Source: Paludibacteraceae bacterium
Lineage (GTDB): Bacteria > Bacteroidota > Bacteroidia > Bacteroidales > Paludibacteraceae
Assembly (NCBI GenBank): GCA_017391525.1
Contig: JAFOYE010000020.1
Span: forward strand, 1 to 64,000
DNA length: 64,000 nt
Direction of reading: 5' to 3'
The notes beneath the pieces were generated by a model. That model searched no databases. It saw only the letters and a program-made list of their open reading frames with translations, and was not told the origin of the DNA. The first letter of the stretch is position 1, and the number at the start of each line of letters is the position of its first letter. The position numbers were made by a program, and so were the translations under genes. Shown one piece after another: positions 53,261-63,490 of this stretch.

Positions 53261-53292
53261 CTTGCGTATTTAAGTAAAAAGTTGTACCTTTG
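53261..53292 (+). promoter_or_regulatory. promoter of hpt and the downstream gene run
   Basis: -33 CTTG (53261-53264), 20 bp, -7 TACCTTTG (53285-53292). Confidence 0.8.
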
Positions 53293-53332
53293 CAGGGTTT
53301 TATGTAAACAAATGTAACCCTTAAAAAACACT

Positions 53333-53881
53333 ATGCAAACTGTAGAAGTAAATAAACTTGTTTTTGACGAGTACTTATCCGCCGAAAAGATAGCGGAAAT
53401 AGTGAGCAATGTAGCCGATCGCATCAATAACGATTATGCGGGTAAGGAACCATTGTTTATCTGTGTATTGAATGGTGCATTTATGTATGCTTCAGACTTA
53501 TTCAAGCATATCACATTGCCTTCAGAGATTACTTTTGTTCGACTCAAGTCTTACGAGGGAACCGCCACCACGGGCGACGTTAAAATATTAACTCCACTCA
53601 CTATCGATATCACAGGTCGTGATGTGATTGTGATTGAGGATATAGTAGATACCGGTTTAACTATGCATGGATTTATGCATCAGTTAAAAGAAATGGGTGC
53701 TAATTCCGTAGAATTGACCTCGTTTTTATTCAAGCCAGAAGCATTAAAGTATGCAGATGCCACTCCAAAGTATGCAGGATTGGAGATTCCAACCAAATTT
53801 GTATTGGGTTACGGTTTGGATTTTGATGAGAAAGGCAGAAATCTGCCAGCATTATATGTATTGAGACCAGAAACGAAATAA
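53333..53881 (+). CDS. hpt: hypoxanthine phosphoribosyltransferase
   Basis: Purine salvage: converts hypoxanthine (and often guanine) with PRPP to IMP/GMP. 182 aa with the PRPP-binding VIVIEDIVDTGLTM (about 102-115), a VLNGAFMYASDL loop and GLDFDEKGRNLP near the C-terminus. First gene of the plus-strand run. Confidence 0.95.
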   Translation: MQTVEVNKLVFDEYLSAEKIAEIVSNVADRINNDYAGKEPLFICVLNGAFMYASDLFKHITLPSEITFVRLKSYEGTATTGDVKILTPLTIDITGRDVIVIEDIVDTGLTMHGFMHQLKEMGANSVELTSFLFKPEALKYADATPKYAGLEIPTKFVLGYGLDFDEKGRNLPALYVLRPETK

Positions 53882-53907
53882 ATTGTTGAACATATAACAT
53901 TAAAATT

Positions 53908-54651
53908 ATGATAAAAAGAATTAAGAATTTAGGTGAGTATTTCTTGTTAATGGGCCGCGTATGTCGTATGCCGGACAGATGGCGTATGTTTTGGCGTCAA
54001 TTGGGTAAAGAAATGGAGAAACAGGGCTTAGAGTCCATCTTAATCACGTTGATCGTGAGTGTATTTATGGGTGCAATTATGACATTGCAAACCAAGTTGA
54101 ACACCGAGAACCCACTATTGCCAGCCTACTCTACAGGTTTGGTAACTCGTGACTGTATTTTGTTGGAGTTTTCAAGTACAATCTTATGTTTGTTGTTGGC
54201 AGGTAAGGTAGGTAGTAATATTGCGTCAGAGATAGGAACCATGCGTATTACCGAGCAAATAGATGCGATGGAAATCATGGGTGTCAACTCTGCAAACTAT
54301 TTGATTTTGCCAAAAGTGGTTGCTTTCATGGTAATGATGCCATTGTTGGTTACCCTTTCCATGTTTATGGGTCTCGTCGGAGGTTATGGTATTAGTGCCA
54401 TCACAAATGTTCTGCCCGTATCAGAATATTTGTTGGGTATCCAATATGCTTTTATACCTTTCTACGTATGGTACTCGTTTATAAAGACAATTGTTTTCGC
54501 ATTTGTGATTGCTAGTATGGCCTCATACTACGGTTACTATGCACGAGGCGGTGCATTGGAAGTAGGTAAAGCTAGTACCAAAGCCGTGGTAAACAGCAGT
54601 ATTGTTATATTGTTGTTGGATGTGGTGTTAACAAACTTGATGTTGAACTAG
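53908..54651 (+). CDS. mlaE: MlaE-type phospholipid ABC transporter permease
   Basis: 247 aa inner-membrane permease of the Mla (maintenance of lipid asymmetry) type, PF02405. Hydrophobic segments with the family signature IASEIGTMRITEQIDAMEIM (about 110-129). Paired with an ATPase 17 bp downstream. No mlaD substrate-binding gene follows, which is unusual. Confidence 0.9.
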   Translation: MIKRIKNLGEYFLLMGRVCRMPDRWRMFWRQLGKEMEKQGLESILITLIVSVFMGAIMTLQTKLNTENPLLPAYSTGLVTRDCILLEFSSTILCLLLAGKVGSNIASEIGTMRITEQIDAMEIMGVNSANYLILPKVVAFMVMMPLLVTLSMFMGLVGGYGISAITNVLPVSEYLLGIQYAFIPFYVWYSFIKTIVFAFVIASMASYYGYYARGGALEVGKASTKAVVNSSIVILLLDVVLTNLMLN

Positions 54652-54668
54652 ATTAGACAAAGAGGATT

Positions 54669-55442
54669 ATGATACAAGTAAAAGATATAGTGAAGAGTTT
54701 TGATGGAAACGTGGTTCTCAATCATGTTTCTGCCGACTTTGAAGATGGTAAAGTCAATATGATCATTGGCCAATCAGGTTCTGGTAAAACCGTACTTATG
54801 AAGTCTATGATTGGTTTGCATATGATAGATTCTGGTCAAATCGTATTTGATACGAGCGGAGGGAAGCAACAGGATTTAGCAGGTATGACAGAGAAGGAAG
54901 TACGCATGTTGCACCGTGAGGTTGGTATGTTGTTTCAAGGTGCAGCCTTATTTGATAGTATGACTGTACAAGAAAACGTAATGTACCCTCTAGAGATGTT
55001 TTCCGACATGAGTAAAACAGAGATGGTAGAGCGTGCTCGTTTTTGTCTTGAACGTGTTAACATGCCAGAACGTGCATTTGGATTAATGCCAAGTGAGATT
55101 AGTGGTGGTATGCAAAAACGTGTAGCGATTGCTAGAGCTATTGCGTTGAATCCTAAATATTTGTTCTGTGACGAACCTAACTCTGGTCTAGATCCAAGAA
55201 CTAGTTTGGTGATTGATAAGTTGATACAGGATATTACCCAGGAGTATGGTATTTGTACCATCGTTAACAGCCACGACATGAACTCTATTATGGAGATTGG
55301 CGACAATATCGTCTTTTTACGCAATGGTATAAAAGAATGGCAGGGTAGCCGTCACGACATTTTCCATGCAGAGAACGAGGCATTGAACGAATTTGTCTTT
55401 GCGAGCGAGTTGTTCAAGAAAGTGAAAACTGCTAACAAATGA
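54669..55442 (+). CDS. mlaF: MlaF-type ABC transporter ATPase
   Basis: 257 aa. Walker A GQSGSGKTVLM (about 34-44), signature SGGMQKRVAIARA (about 141-153), Walker B YLFCDEP, and the GLDP/H-loop NSHDM. Provides ATP hydrolysis for the permease before it. Its stop overlaps the start of the next gene by 4 bp (ATGA). Confidence 0.92.
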   Translation: MIQVKDIVKSFDGNVVLNHVSADFEDGKVNMIIGQSGSGKTVLMKSMIGLHMIDSGQIVFDTSGGKQQDLAGMTEKEVRMLHREVGMLFQGAALFDSMTVQENVMYPLEMFSDMSKTEMVERARFCLERVNMPERAFGLMPSEISGGMQKRVAIARAIALNPKYLFCDEPNSGLDPRTSLVIDKLIQDITQEYGICTIVNSHDMNSIMEIGDNIVFLRNGIKEWQGSRHDIFHAENEALNEFVFASELFKKVKTANK

Positions 55443-55747
55443 GAAAATTACTATTGATATTGGCAATAGGTTACGGGGTATTGGCCATAGGTCAGAAGCC
55501 TGCTCGCGTTCCTGCCTACAAAGGAGTTATAGAGCGCATCCAACCTAATGGAGACACCATATATGTGCGTTTACACGGTGATGAAAGACTTCATTGGATG
55601 ACCTTGGATGACGGGCAAACACTTGTCAAAGAAAACAAGAATGGCTATATCTGCTATGCCAAAAAAAAGAAAAATGGTCAGATAGTAGCTACTCTTAAAA
55701 AAGTACGACCAGTAACCAACAAAGTTTGTAAAAACAGCAACAAATAG
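55439..55747 (+). CDS. stand-alone M6-protease propeptide-like protein
   Basis: 102 aa: signal peptide (1-18), then PARVPAYKGVIERIQPNGDT, LHGDERLHWMTLDDGQT and ENKNGYICYA, and a Lys-rich tail. The same pattern (PAR, xxDGTxIxVxxHGDExxHW, GxxxxxNGxx) is the N-terminal region of both M6 proteases in this window. No catalytic domain follows; an M6 protease gene starts 3 bp later. It could be a separately made inhibitor or folding helper, or a decayed protease whose front remains. Translationally coupled to mlaF. Confidence 0.65.
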   Translation: MRKLLLILAIGYGVLAIGQKPARVPAYKGVIERIQPNGDTIYVRLHGDERLHWMTLDDGQTLVKENKNGYICYAKKKKNGQIVATLKKVRPVTNKVCKNSNK

Positions 55748-55750
55748 TAT

Positions 55751-57367
55751 ATGAAGAGATTAAGTATATTGACATTGGTGTGTGTAATGGGTATTACAGC
55801 ATTGGCTATCCCTGCGCGCAGAACAGGTATAATCGTTACTCAAGCAGATGGTAGTGAGATCATGGTATACCAACATGGTGATGAGAATTTCCATTGGCAA
55901 ACCAATGAGAAAGGCGAGTGGATAGAATTGAAACACGATGGGTTCTTTCACGTTGTTGAGGCGTTGAGCAACGAGCAAATAGAAGCTAAGCGAGCGCAGT
56001 CTATTCGTCGTGCTCAACATGCGGCGTATCCGTTGAATGTAGCACCCAGAGGATTGGTGATATTGGTTAATTTTGCGGATGTTGCATTTGAAACAGAGAA
56101 AGCAGAAATGGATAGCATGTTGGTTGGAGAGGATTACAATCGCAGTTACTCCTACACCTACAGGGGCAGGACATATAATGTAAATTCTAAAGGTTCTGCT
56201 CGTCAGTATTTTTATGACTCATCACATGGGCAATACAATCCACAATTTGATGTAGTAGGTCCTGTGACAGTAAGTGAAAACATGGCTTACTATGGTAAAA
56301 ACAACAGTTATGGTAATGACAGTCATCCAGAACATATGATTAACGAAGCGTGTAAATTGGCAGATTCTGAATGTGGTATAGATTTTACTCAATACGATAA
56401 TGATGGGGATGGATATGTGGATTTTGTATTTGTAATATATGCAGGATACGGCGAAGCAGATGGCGGCGCCTCGAACACTATTTGGCCACATGCATGGAAT
56501 CTCTATTCTGCAGCTGGAATAAAATGTCAAGTAGATGGTAAGACCGTAGATTTGTATGCCTGCGGTAATGAGTTGGACTTCTTTTCAAAAACACACACAG
56601 GTATTGGTACGTTCTGTCACGAGTTTAGTCATGTGCTAGGTTTGCCTGACTTATACGTGACCAATACGGCCACTCACCCAACCTTGAATGAATGGGATAT
56701 TATGGATTATGGACCATATAACAATGACGGCAATACTCCACCCTCTTTCTCTGCATATGAGCGATTTTTTATGGGATGGTTGCAACCTAGATTGATCGTT
56801 GATCCTGAGAATGTAGTTTTGAATGAGTTACAAACAAGTAACGAGGCATTGCTCATATCTACTACAGACCAACATAACTTGATTGGTAACGATCCTAATC
56901 CCACGACATTCTATATGATAGAAAACCGTCAACAAGAAGGTTGGGACGAACACCTGCCAGGTCATGGTATGATGCTAACAAAGATACAATACAGTTACTC
57001 TCGTTGGTATCAAAATACCGTAAACAACTCATCTAGCAAGATGGGTGTAGATTTGATTGAAGCCAAAAGTAACTCTGATAATCAAGGTAAGGCGACCGAC
57101 CTTTTCCCTGCAGGAGCAAGACTGTATGTAGGAATTGAAGACCATGCTATTGAATCCATTGAGGAAGTAGATGGAGTGATTAAGTTTAAGTACAAAGGTG
57201 GTATAGAGGATCCAGAAACAGCTGTGGACAACACCGTTTTGTCTCAAGAGATAATGGCTGTATATAATATACTTGGACAAAAACAGACAACTACTAGTAT
57301 TACAGAGTTGACCACGGGAACATATATCGTGGTTACACCTACAGGTAATCATAAAATTGTGCGTTAA
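55751..57367 (+). CDS. M6 family secreted metalloprotease with T9SS tail
   Basis: 538 aa: signal peptide (1-18), propeptide-like domain (about 20-95), catalytic domain with CHEFSHVLGLPDLY (HExxH at about 289-293), and a C-terminal T9SS type A signal (about 480-538, AVYNILGQKQTT then TTGTYIVVTPTG). Predicted to be exported by type IX secretion and cleave proteins outside the cell. Preceded by the stand-alone propeptide-like gene. Confidence 0.92.
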   Translation: MKRLSILTLVCVMGITALAIPARRTGIIVTQADGSEIMVYQHGDENFHWQTNEKGEWIELKHDGFFHVVEALSNEQIEAKRAQSIRRAQHAAYPLNVAPRGLVILVNFADVAFETEKAEMDSMLVGEDYNRSYSYTYRGRTYNVNSKGSARQYFYDSSHGQYNPQFDVVGPVTVSENMAYYGKNNSYGNDSHPEHMINEACKLADSECGIDFTQYDNDGDGYVDFVFVIYAGYGEADGGASNTIWPHAWNLYSAAGIKCQVDGKTVDLYACGNELDFFSKTHTGIGTFCHEFSHVLGLPDLYVTNTATHPTLNEWDIMDYGPYNNDGNTPPSFSAYERFFMGWLQPRLIVDPENVVLNELQTSNEALLISTTDQHNLIGNDPNPTTFYMIENRQQEGWDEHLPGHGMMLTKIQYSYSRWYQNTVNNSSSKMGVDLIEAKSNSDNQGKATDLFPAGARLYVGIEDHAIESIEEVDGVIKFKYKGGIEDPETAVDNTVLSQEIMAVYNILGQKQTTTSITELTTGTYIVVTPTGNHKIVR

Positions 57368-58132
57368 ATGAAAATCATATCATACAACCTCAACGGCATT
57401 CGCAGTGCCATCAGCAAGGGACTATTTGATTGGCTTGCGGTAGAGCAACCCGATGTGTTTTGCATACAAGAGAGTAAGGCACAGCCTGAACAGATAGATG
57501 TAATGACAATGCAAGAGTTAGGATACCAAAGTTATATTCACTCTGCAGAGAAAAAAGGCTATTCAGGAGTAGCAATCTTCACTCGTATCCAGCCAGATCG
57601 TGTAGTAGTGGGTATGAACAACCCTAAATACGATTGCCAAGGTCGAGTTATTCGTGCTGACTTTGGCGATTTGACCGTGGTTTGTGTATATATTCCTTCA
57701 GGCGAAGCTGAGGGTCCAAAATATGAATACAAGATGGAGTTCTTGGAGGACTTCTTGGTATGGACAAATGAATTGCGCAAAGAGCGTCCTAATATCATCG
57801 TATGTGGAGACTACAATATCGCGCACAAGCCAATAGACATCAATAACCCTAAACGTCAAGTGGGCGTAAGTGGATTTTTGCCCGAAGAGCGCGAGTGGCT
57901 TGATCGTTGGGAGGAGAGTGGAATGGTAGATACTTTCCGAATGTTTGATCAAAGCGGAGAGAAATATAGTTGGTGGAGTTTTCGCGCTGGGTCACGCGCT
58001 AGAAATGTAGGATGGCGTATTGACTATCATTGGGTTAGCGAAGTTATGCGAAACCGTATTATCAACGCAAGTATATTGGCAGAGGTAGTACATTCCGATC
58101 ACTGCCCAGTGAGCATAGAGGTTAAAAGATAA
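57368..58132 (+). CDS. exoA: exodeoxyribonuclease III / AP endonuclease
   Basis: 254 aa of the EEP family: [10 protein letters not shown] (Asn7), [11 protein letters not shown] (Glu34), CGDYNIAH (about 141-148) and HSDHCPVSI (catalytic His near the end). Repairs abasic sites. Starts immediately after the M6 stop (TAA then ATG). Confidence 0.95.
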   Translation: MKIISYNLNGIRSAISKGLFDWLAVEQPDVFCIQESKAQPEQIDVMTMQELGYQSYIHSAEKKGYSGVAIFTRIQPDRVVVGMNNPKYDCQGRVIRADFGDLTVVCVYIPSGEAEGPKYEYKMEFLEDFLVWTNELRKERPNIIVCGDYNIAHKPIDINNPKRQVGVSGFLPEEREWLDRWEESGMVDTFRMFDQSGEKYSWWSFRAGSRARNVGWRIDYHWVSEVMRNRIINASILAEVVHSDHCPVSIEVKR

Positions 58133-58143
58133 AAATATTGAAT

Positions 58144-58890
58144 ATGGATATACTACGAACAGAACATCTGTACAAAAAATACGGAAAACGCACCGTAGTA
58201 AATGATGTAAGCATTCATCTTGAACAAGGTGAGATTGTAGGCTTGTTAGGACCTAATGGTGCTGGTAAGACCACGACCTTCTATATGACAACGGGATTAG
58301 TATTGCCTAATAGTGGTAAGATTTTTCTCAATGACAAAGATATCTCGGGTATGCCGATGTATCGCCGCGCAAAGTTGGGCATAGGTTACCTTGCACAAGA
58401 GGCCAGTGTATTCCGTAAAATGAGCGTAGAAGACAATATTCGGTCTGTTTTGCAAATGACTAATTTCTCTCGGGAGTATCAAAAAGAGAAATTGGAGCAA
58501 TTGATTCAAGAGTTCCATTTGGGACATGTTCGCAAGAATCTAGGAGATAGACTGTCCGGTGGTGAACGTCGTCGAACTGAGATTGCTCGATGCTTGGCCA
58601 TAGAACCAAAATTCGTAATGTTGGACGAACCATTTGCAGGTGTAGACCCTATTGCTGTTCAAGAAATTCAAGATGTAGTTTGGAAATTAAAAGATCGAAA
58701 CATTGGCATTCTTATTACGGATCACAACGTTGACGAGACTTTGATGATTACGGATCGTGCGTACCTATTGTTCGAAGGCAAGATATTGTTCCATGGCACA
58801 CCAGAAGAACTAGCGGCGAATCCTGTTGTTAGAAAAAGTTATTTGGGTCGCGATTTTGAATTGAAAAAGAAGACAAGAGCTGAAGAATGA
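58144..58890 (+). CDS. lptB: LPS export ABC transporter ATPase LptB
   Basis: 248 aa from the ATG at 58144. Walker [14 protein letters not shown] (about 36-48), signature [16 protein letters not shown] (about 136-151), Walker [15 protein letters not shown]-loop [10 protein letters not shown]. The FAGVDP and IRSVLQ features are typical of LptB. Powers LPS extraction from the inner membrane with LptFG, not in this window. Overlaps the next gene by 4 bp. Confidence 0.93.
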   Translation: MDILRTEHLYKKYGKRTVVNDVSIHLEQGEIVGLLGPNGAGKTTTFYMTTGLVLPNSGKIFLNDKDISGMPMYRRAKLGIGYLAQEASVFRKMSVEDNIRSVLQMTNFSREYQKEKLEQLIQEFHLGHVRKNLGDRLSGGERRRTEIARCLAIEPKFVMLDEPFAGVDPIAVQEIQDVVWKLKDRNIGILITDHNVDETLMITDRAYLLFEGKILFHGTPEELAANPVVRKSYLGRDFELKKKTRAEE

Positions 58891-59897
58891 GCCTGCTGTC
58901 CATTCTAAATACTAAGAAATTTCATCTACTTTGTACGATTGCCTGCTTGGCAATCGCATGTACTCCATCGCAACCTGAAGTTCAATTAACTATCAGTAAA
59001 TGTTCTCCTATGCCCGTGTACAGAGCAGCATCCACATGCTTTGTCATAGGAGACGAAGCCTATATCTTTGCTGGAAGAGATAGTGTGGGAACATATTGTA
59101 ACGATCTGTGGAAATACGATAGCCAATCAGACACATGGAGCAACCTTGGCAGTACCCCACTCAAAGGGCGTGTTAATGCAACCGCATGCGTGCACGACGG
59201 ATATGCCTACGTTGGTCTTGGTTTCAATGGTACCTATAACAATGTAGATAGTTATTTAACCGATTGGTGGAAATATGATGTTCTAAAGAATCATTGGGAA
59301 CGTTTACAGGACTACCCTGCTCACACCACAGCACGTGCAATAAGTATGGTAGGAGAGGGAGAATTATATGTAGGTTACGGATTCAATTGGACCTACGAGC
59401 GGGATATGTACCGATACACTATTGATAGTGACCAATGGGAATACATCGATGTTCACCTTGACAGAAAAGCATTTACATTTCCCACACGAAGTTTTGGTGG
59501 GGTGGGAACAACTTGTCAAGGCAGGCATTTTGCAGGAACTGGATTCCGTGCAAATAGTTTAAATTGGTGGGGAGAATTTGATCCTACTGGTGAATGGATT
59601 AGACGCACAAATGTACCTGGTCATAAACGAACCTTGGGAGCATGCGCTGCAACAGAGGAATTCGTCTATGTCATAGGTGGAACACATTTTGGAGGAGTAA
59701 ATACCGACGGAAAAATACTATCGGATATCCAACAATATAATCCACAAAACGACACCTGGACACATGTAGGTAATCTACCAGACGGAGGATTATTCAACCA
59801 TATTGCCTTTAGCATTGGAGATCGGGTGTACGTCGGATTAGGTGAAGATGAAAACTTCAACATGAACAATCGATTGTACTGTATTCATGAAAAATAG
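58887..59897 (+). CDS. Kelch-repeat lipoprotein
   Basis: 336 aa: lipoprotein signal ([16 protein letters not shown]; Cys at about 25) and about six Kelch-type blades ([31 protein letters not shown] and [13 protein letters not shown] type segments) that would form a beta-propeller. Likely periplasmic or outer-membrane anchored, perhaps sugar-binding. Start overlaps the lptB stop; its end overlaps the Wzi-like gene. Confidence 0.85.
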   Translation: MSLLSILNTKKFHLLCTIACLAIACTPSQPEVQLTISKCSPMPVYRAASTCFVIGDEAYIFAGRDSVGTYCNDLWKYDSQSDTWSNLGSTPLKGRVNATACVHDGYAYVGLGFNGTYNNVDSYLTDWWKYDVLKNHWERLQDYPAHTTARAISMVGEGELYVGYGFNWTYERDMYRYTIDSDQWEYIDVHLDRKAFTFPTRSFGGVGTTCQGRHFAGTGFRANSLNWWGEFDPTGEWIRRTNVPGHKRTLGACAATEEFVYVIGGTHFGGVNTDGKILSDIQQYNPQNDTWTHVGNLPDGGLFNHIAFSIGDRVYVGLGEDENFNMNNRLYCIHEK

Positions 59898-61368
59898 AGT
59901 AATCTTCAGTATCAGTTTGTTGCTCATGTGCAGCGCTACGTTAGCACAAGATTGGAATTGGTGGCCACTAGGATTAAGTCATGAGACCATCAAAGGAGAT
60001 ACTATGTATTATAGTACAGAAATACTGGGCGTTGCTTCTTCAGGTAACCATGCTCCATTTTGGCTACAGAGTAATCGGAATGGAAATATTGCAGCCTCAC
60101 CTTACAGCGGAAATATATCTTTAGGTCTATATAAGCCTGCGCAACAGGATCACAGATGGTATGACTATGATTTTGCCATACAATTAACAGGACGAGCACA
60201 AAGTAATCTACCAACTACTTTTGAACCATTCCAGAGGAATTTTACGGGATATTTTAACCTATTATACGCACACCTAAGATTATACTTCATTGACATAACC
60301 GCAGGAATCAAACCACAAGTTTACGAGAGTATAGATTCTACCTTAACAAGTGGAAGTATGATTTTGTCTGGGAACAGTCAACCTCTACCAAGAATTAGTA
60401 TTGGGATTGATAGATACACCCCTTTCCCGGGAACGTATGGATACCTTGAATTAAAAGGAGGAATAACCCATGCATGGATGACTGATAACGTTTATATACA
60501 AAACTATAATCTCCACCACAAACACATTGGACTTCGTTTAGGTGGCAAGCTCCCAATTAATCTTAGTTACGAGTTCCACCATGCAGCCCAATGGGGCGGT
60601 ACATCACCAACACACGGAGATTTAACCGGTGGCAATACATGGCAATCATTCATCAACGCATTTCTTGCTAAAAGTGGGGGAAAGACCACTAACGAGCAAC
60701 TTAACGCACAAGGGAATCATGTTGTCAGTCAACAATTAGCACTAACAGCTAAAGGTAAAGATTGGAAAGTAACGGCCTATTGGCAAAACTTCTCAGAAGA
60801 CAATTTAGCTTTTCTCGGTGTTGGGCATAATCTTCCAGATGGTATTTTTGGCATATCAGCCCAACAAACACGATGGCCATTTATTCAAGGTATTACGTAT
60901 GAATACATGAATAGTACCGATCAATCTGGACCCTGGCACGATCGTGATGGTTTGTGTTATGGTGCAAATGACATGTATTACCGCAACCTAATATATCAAA
61001 ACGGATGGAACTACTTCTATCGTTCAATGGGAACTCCATTTATTTCATCCCCACTATACAACACAGACGGTACAATATACACGTTAAATAGCAGAGCAAG
61101 GCTACATCATTTAGGTATAAGAGGTGATATCTACGGTTTCAAATATAGAATATTGTGCTCATATGTACAAAACTTTGGCAACGATAATACATCCAAACAA
61201 CTTCTTTCAAGCAATGTTGCTACATTATTAGAAGTCAACAAACATGTAGAAAAAGCTTGGGGATTAGATTTCGGGATTTCTATAGCATCAGATTTTGGTT
61301 CACAATTTGGCAATCAAATTGGAGCCATGTTTACAATAAAAAAACAAGGAATAATTACAAAATGGTAA
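59887..61368 (+). CDS. Wzi-like capsule assembly outer-membrane protein
   Basis: 493 aa, signal peptide (1-20), then a barrel protein with the Wzi-family start (YYSTEILGVASSGNHAPFWL) and the conserved SIGIDRYTPFPG / GYLELKGGITHAW region. In Escherichia coli, Wzi helps hold capsule on the surface; Bacteroidota homologues are less studied. Next to glycosyltransferase genes and lptB, consistent with polysaccharide export or attachment. Confidence 0.8.
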   Translation: MKNRVIFSISLLLMCSATLAQDWNWWPLGLSHETIKGDTMYYSTEILGVASSGNHAPFWLQSNRNGNIAASPYSGNISLGLYKPAQQDHRWYDYDFAIQLTGRAQSNLPTTFEPFQRNFTGYFNLLYAHLRLYFIDITAGIKPQVYESIDSTLTSGSMILSGNSQPLPRISIGIDRYTPFPGTYGYLELKGGITHAWMTDNVYIQNYNLHHKHIGLRLGGKLPINLSYEFHHAAQWGGTSPTHGDLTGGNTWQSFINAFLAKSGGKTTNEQLNAQGNHVVSQQLALTAKGKDWKVTAYWQNFSEDNLAFLGVGHNLPDGIFGISAQQTRWPFIQGITYEYMNSTDQSGPWHDRDGLCYGANDMYYRNLIYQNGWNYFYRSMGTPFISSPLYNTDGTIYTLNSRARLHHLGIRGDIYGFKYRILCSYVQNFGNDNTSKQLLSSNVATLLEVNKHVEKAWGLDFGISIASDFGSQFGNQIGAMFTIKKQGIITKW

Positions 61369-62081
61369 ACAAGCACTTACATATCATCATGCCCATAAAA
61401 GACTCCATTGAAATGGCAGAAAAGGCTATTCTTGCCATCGTCAATAGTGGTCATACCGTTTGTGTTTATGATGACAATTCCACCCCCGAAAATGCACAAA
61501 AATTAGATAGCATTGCACAGCAACATAATATTCAACTGATTCATCTTTCGTCCTTGACTGATCACCCCTCACCCAACTATAGATTGGTGCTTCAACATGC
61601 GCGTAATACAGCATTGAGCAAAGGGCAACATCTTATCATTGTAGAAAGTGATGTTATGGTGCAAGACGACACTCTTAATCGTATGGTCAAGCAGGTTTCC
61701 AATGGAATTGGAATGGTAGCTGCAGTAACCACAAATGAGGAAGGGGTATACAATTTTCCATATCATTATCTCCTAAAGTGGAGATACCGTCGTTTGAAAA
61801 AAGAAACCATTGCAACCAACAAACGTTTCTCATTCTGCTGCACACTGCTCTCCAACGAGTTATTACAAAAGGCTGACTTTGACCAACTAGCCCCCACTAA
61901 GAACTGGTTTGACGTTACCATTTCACATTGGTCATTATCCTTAGGGTTGAAAAATATGCTGATGCTAGACAATCCGGTTATTCACTATCCTCATGCCTCA
62001 CGTCCTTGGAAACTACTCAAATACACCAATCCTTGGCTGTATTATTGGCGCAAATTCACCCAGAAGAAAGATCGCATATGA
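61362..62081 (+). CDS. glycosyltransferase family 2
   Basis: 239 aa from the ATG at 61362, which overlaps the preceding stop by 7 bp. GT-A fold: LHIIMPIKDSIEMAEKAILA, VYDDNSTPENAQ (Asp pair about 35) and a DxD-like VESDVMV (about 102). The acceptor and donor sugars cannot be told. Overlaps the next gene by 4 bp (ATGA). Confidence 0.85.
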   Translation: MVNKHLHIIMPIKDSIEMAEKAILAIVNSGHTVCVYDDNSTPENAQKLDSIAQQHNIQLIHLSSLTDHPSPNYRLVLQHARNTALSKGQHLIIVESDVMVQDDTLNRMVKQVSNGIGMVAAVTTNEEGVYNFPYHYLLKWRYRRLKKETIATNKRFSFCCTLLSNELLQKADFDQLAPTKNWFDVTISHWSLSLGLKNMLMLDNPVIHYPHASRPWKLLKYTNPWLYYWRKFTQKKDRI

Positions 62082-63490
62082 AACCACTTGTTAGTGTCAT
62101 AATCCCGATATACAATGCTGCGCCTTTCCTTAAAGAGACGCTAGATAGTGTTATGGAGTCTACCTATCGTCCTATTGAAGTAATTATGATAGACGATGGG
62201 AGCAAAGATAGTAGTCTAGCCATAGCGCAGGAATATTGCTCTACTAATCAAGCGTGCAAGGTTTATTCACAGAAGAACCAAGGAGTTTCCGTGGCGAGAA
62301 ATAATGCTATTAGAAAAGCTCAAGGAACCTATATACTCCCCGTAGACGCTGATGACAAAATTGGTAGCACATACATCCAACAGGCAGTTGATATACTCGA
62401 AATGCAACCTAATGTACGTATGGTAGGATGTAGGGCATGGATGTTTGGAGATGCAGACAAAGAATGGGAGTTGCCAAAGTTCAGTCATGCACTTTTAGCC
62501 CGCAAAAATATGATTCCAGTAACTGCACTATATCGCAAATCAGATTGGGAAAAGTGTGGAGGATATTGTGAGACTGATATATATAGAGAAGATTGGGACT
62601 TTTGGTTAAGTATGATGGAATTAGGTGGTACCTTCCATAAGATTGATGAAGTACTATTCTTCTATCGTATTACTAAAGGTTCAAGAAGAACGCTAGCAAA
62701 AAACCGAAAAAAATATATTGTAGACGCTATCAACCGTAGACATCCCGCATACTTAAAGAAATACTTAGGAGGACCTCTTCATTATCAACGTTCATGGTCT
62801 AAGTTCTTCAACTTTTTCCGAAAAGAAACCATCGTAGGTGACTTTCAAGATTGGCAAGAAGGTGAAATCATCTTTTCACGTCGTAATACACTACGCAAGT
62901 ACAAAGATAATGTTTGTAAACAATTTGCCAAACCTAATATTTTAAGAGGAATCATCTATGGTTGGTTCACTCCATCTAAGGCACGCCGTTCATACGAATA
63001 CGCAAAGAAATTAGGGGCTTTAACCCCCGCACCAATTGCATATAAGGAGGTACGATATGCTGGTATTTTAAGAGATAGTTGGTATGTATGCCAAAGTTCT
63101 GAATGTACGCATACATTCAACGATCTAATCAACAACCCTACTTTTCCTAACCGCGAAGCTATTTTACAAGCAATAGGACGTTTCACCGCAACACTTCATC
63201 AACGAGGCGTACTGCACCAAGACTACTCTGGAGGAAACATTTTATTCAATCAAGATGGCACTAAGATACAAATTATAGACCTCAATCGTATTCGTTTCTG
63301 CAACCAATTATCCATTGAAACTGGACTAAAAAATTTCGAGCGACTCAATATTGACAAAGAAGCATTATCAATTATGGGAGCAGCATATTCAGAAGTCATG
63401 CAAATAGATGCACAATATGCTTGCGATTACATTATTACCCATCGTTGGAAAAAACACGTCAAACAAGGAATAACGAACTTATATGAATAA
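62078..63490 (+). CDS. glycosyltransferase family 2 fused to a kinase-like domain
   Basis: 470 aa from the ATG at 62078. Residues about 1-240: GT2 domain (VSVIIPIYNAAPFLKETLDS, IMIDDGSKDSS and PVDADDKIGSTY with DxD). Residues about 260-470: protein-kinase-fold domain of the LPS core/Kdo kinase (InaA/WaaP) type, with the catalytic loop LHQDYSGGNILF and metal-binding IIDLNR. A single protein that adds a sugar and phosphorylates lipid-linked sugar is plausible. Overlaps the next gene. Confidence 0.8.
   Translation: MKPLVSVIIPIYNAAPFLKETLDSVMESTYRPIEVIMIDDGSKDSSLAIAQEYCSTNQACKVYSQKNQGVSVARNNAIRKAQGTYILPVDADDKIGSTYIQQAVDILEMQPNVRMVGCRAWMFGDADKEWELPKFSHALLARKNMIPVTALYRKSDWEKCGGYCETDIYREDWDFWLSMMELGGTFHKIDEVLFFYRITKGSRRTLAKNRKKYIVDAINRRHPAYLKKYLGGPLHYQRSWSKFFNFFRKETIVGDFQDWQEGEIIFSRRNTLRKYKDNVCKQFAKPNILRGIIYGWFTPSKARRSYEYAKKLGALTPAPIAYKEVRYAGILRDSWYVCQSSECTHTFNDLINNPTFPNREAILQAIGRFTATLHQRGVLHQDYSGGNILFNQDGTKIQIIDLNRIRFCNQLSIETGLKNFERLNIDKEALSIMGAAYSEVMQIDAQYACDYIITHRWKKHVKQGITNLYE

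Larger units (their letters stand above)
52969..53332. other. divergent regulatory region between phosphohexomutase and hpt
   Basis: No gene. It holds the two promoters listed separately, GAATTATGAATT-type repeats (about 53043-53075) and an 11-bp tandem repeat (53131-53180). Confidence 0.7.

Noticed and set aside
61257..61361. Extended N-terminus for the glycosyltransferase
   Set aside because: Overlaps the Wzi-like gene by more than 100 bp; the GT2 fold starts at 61362.
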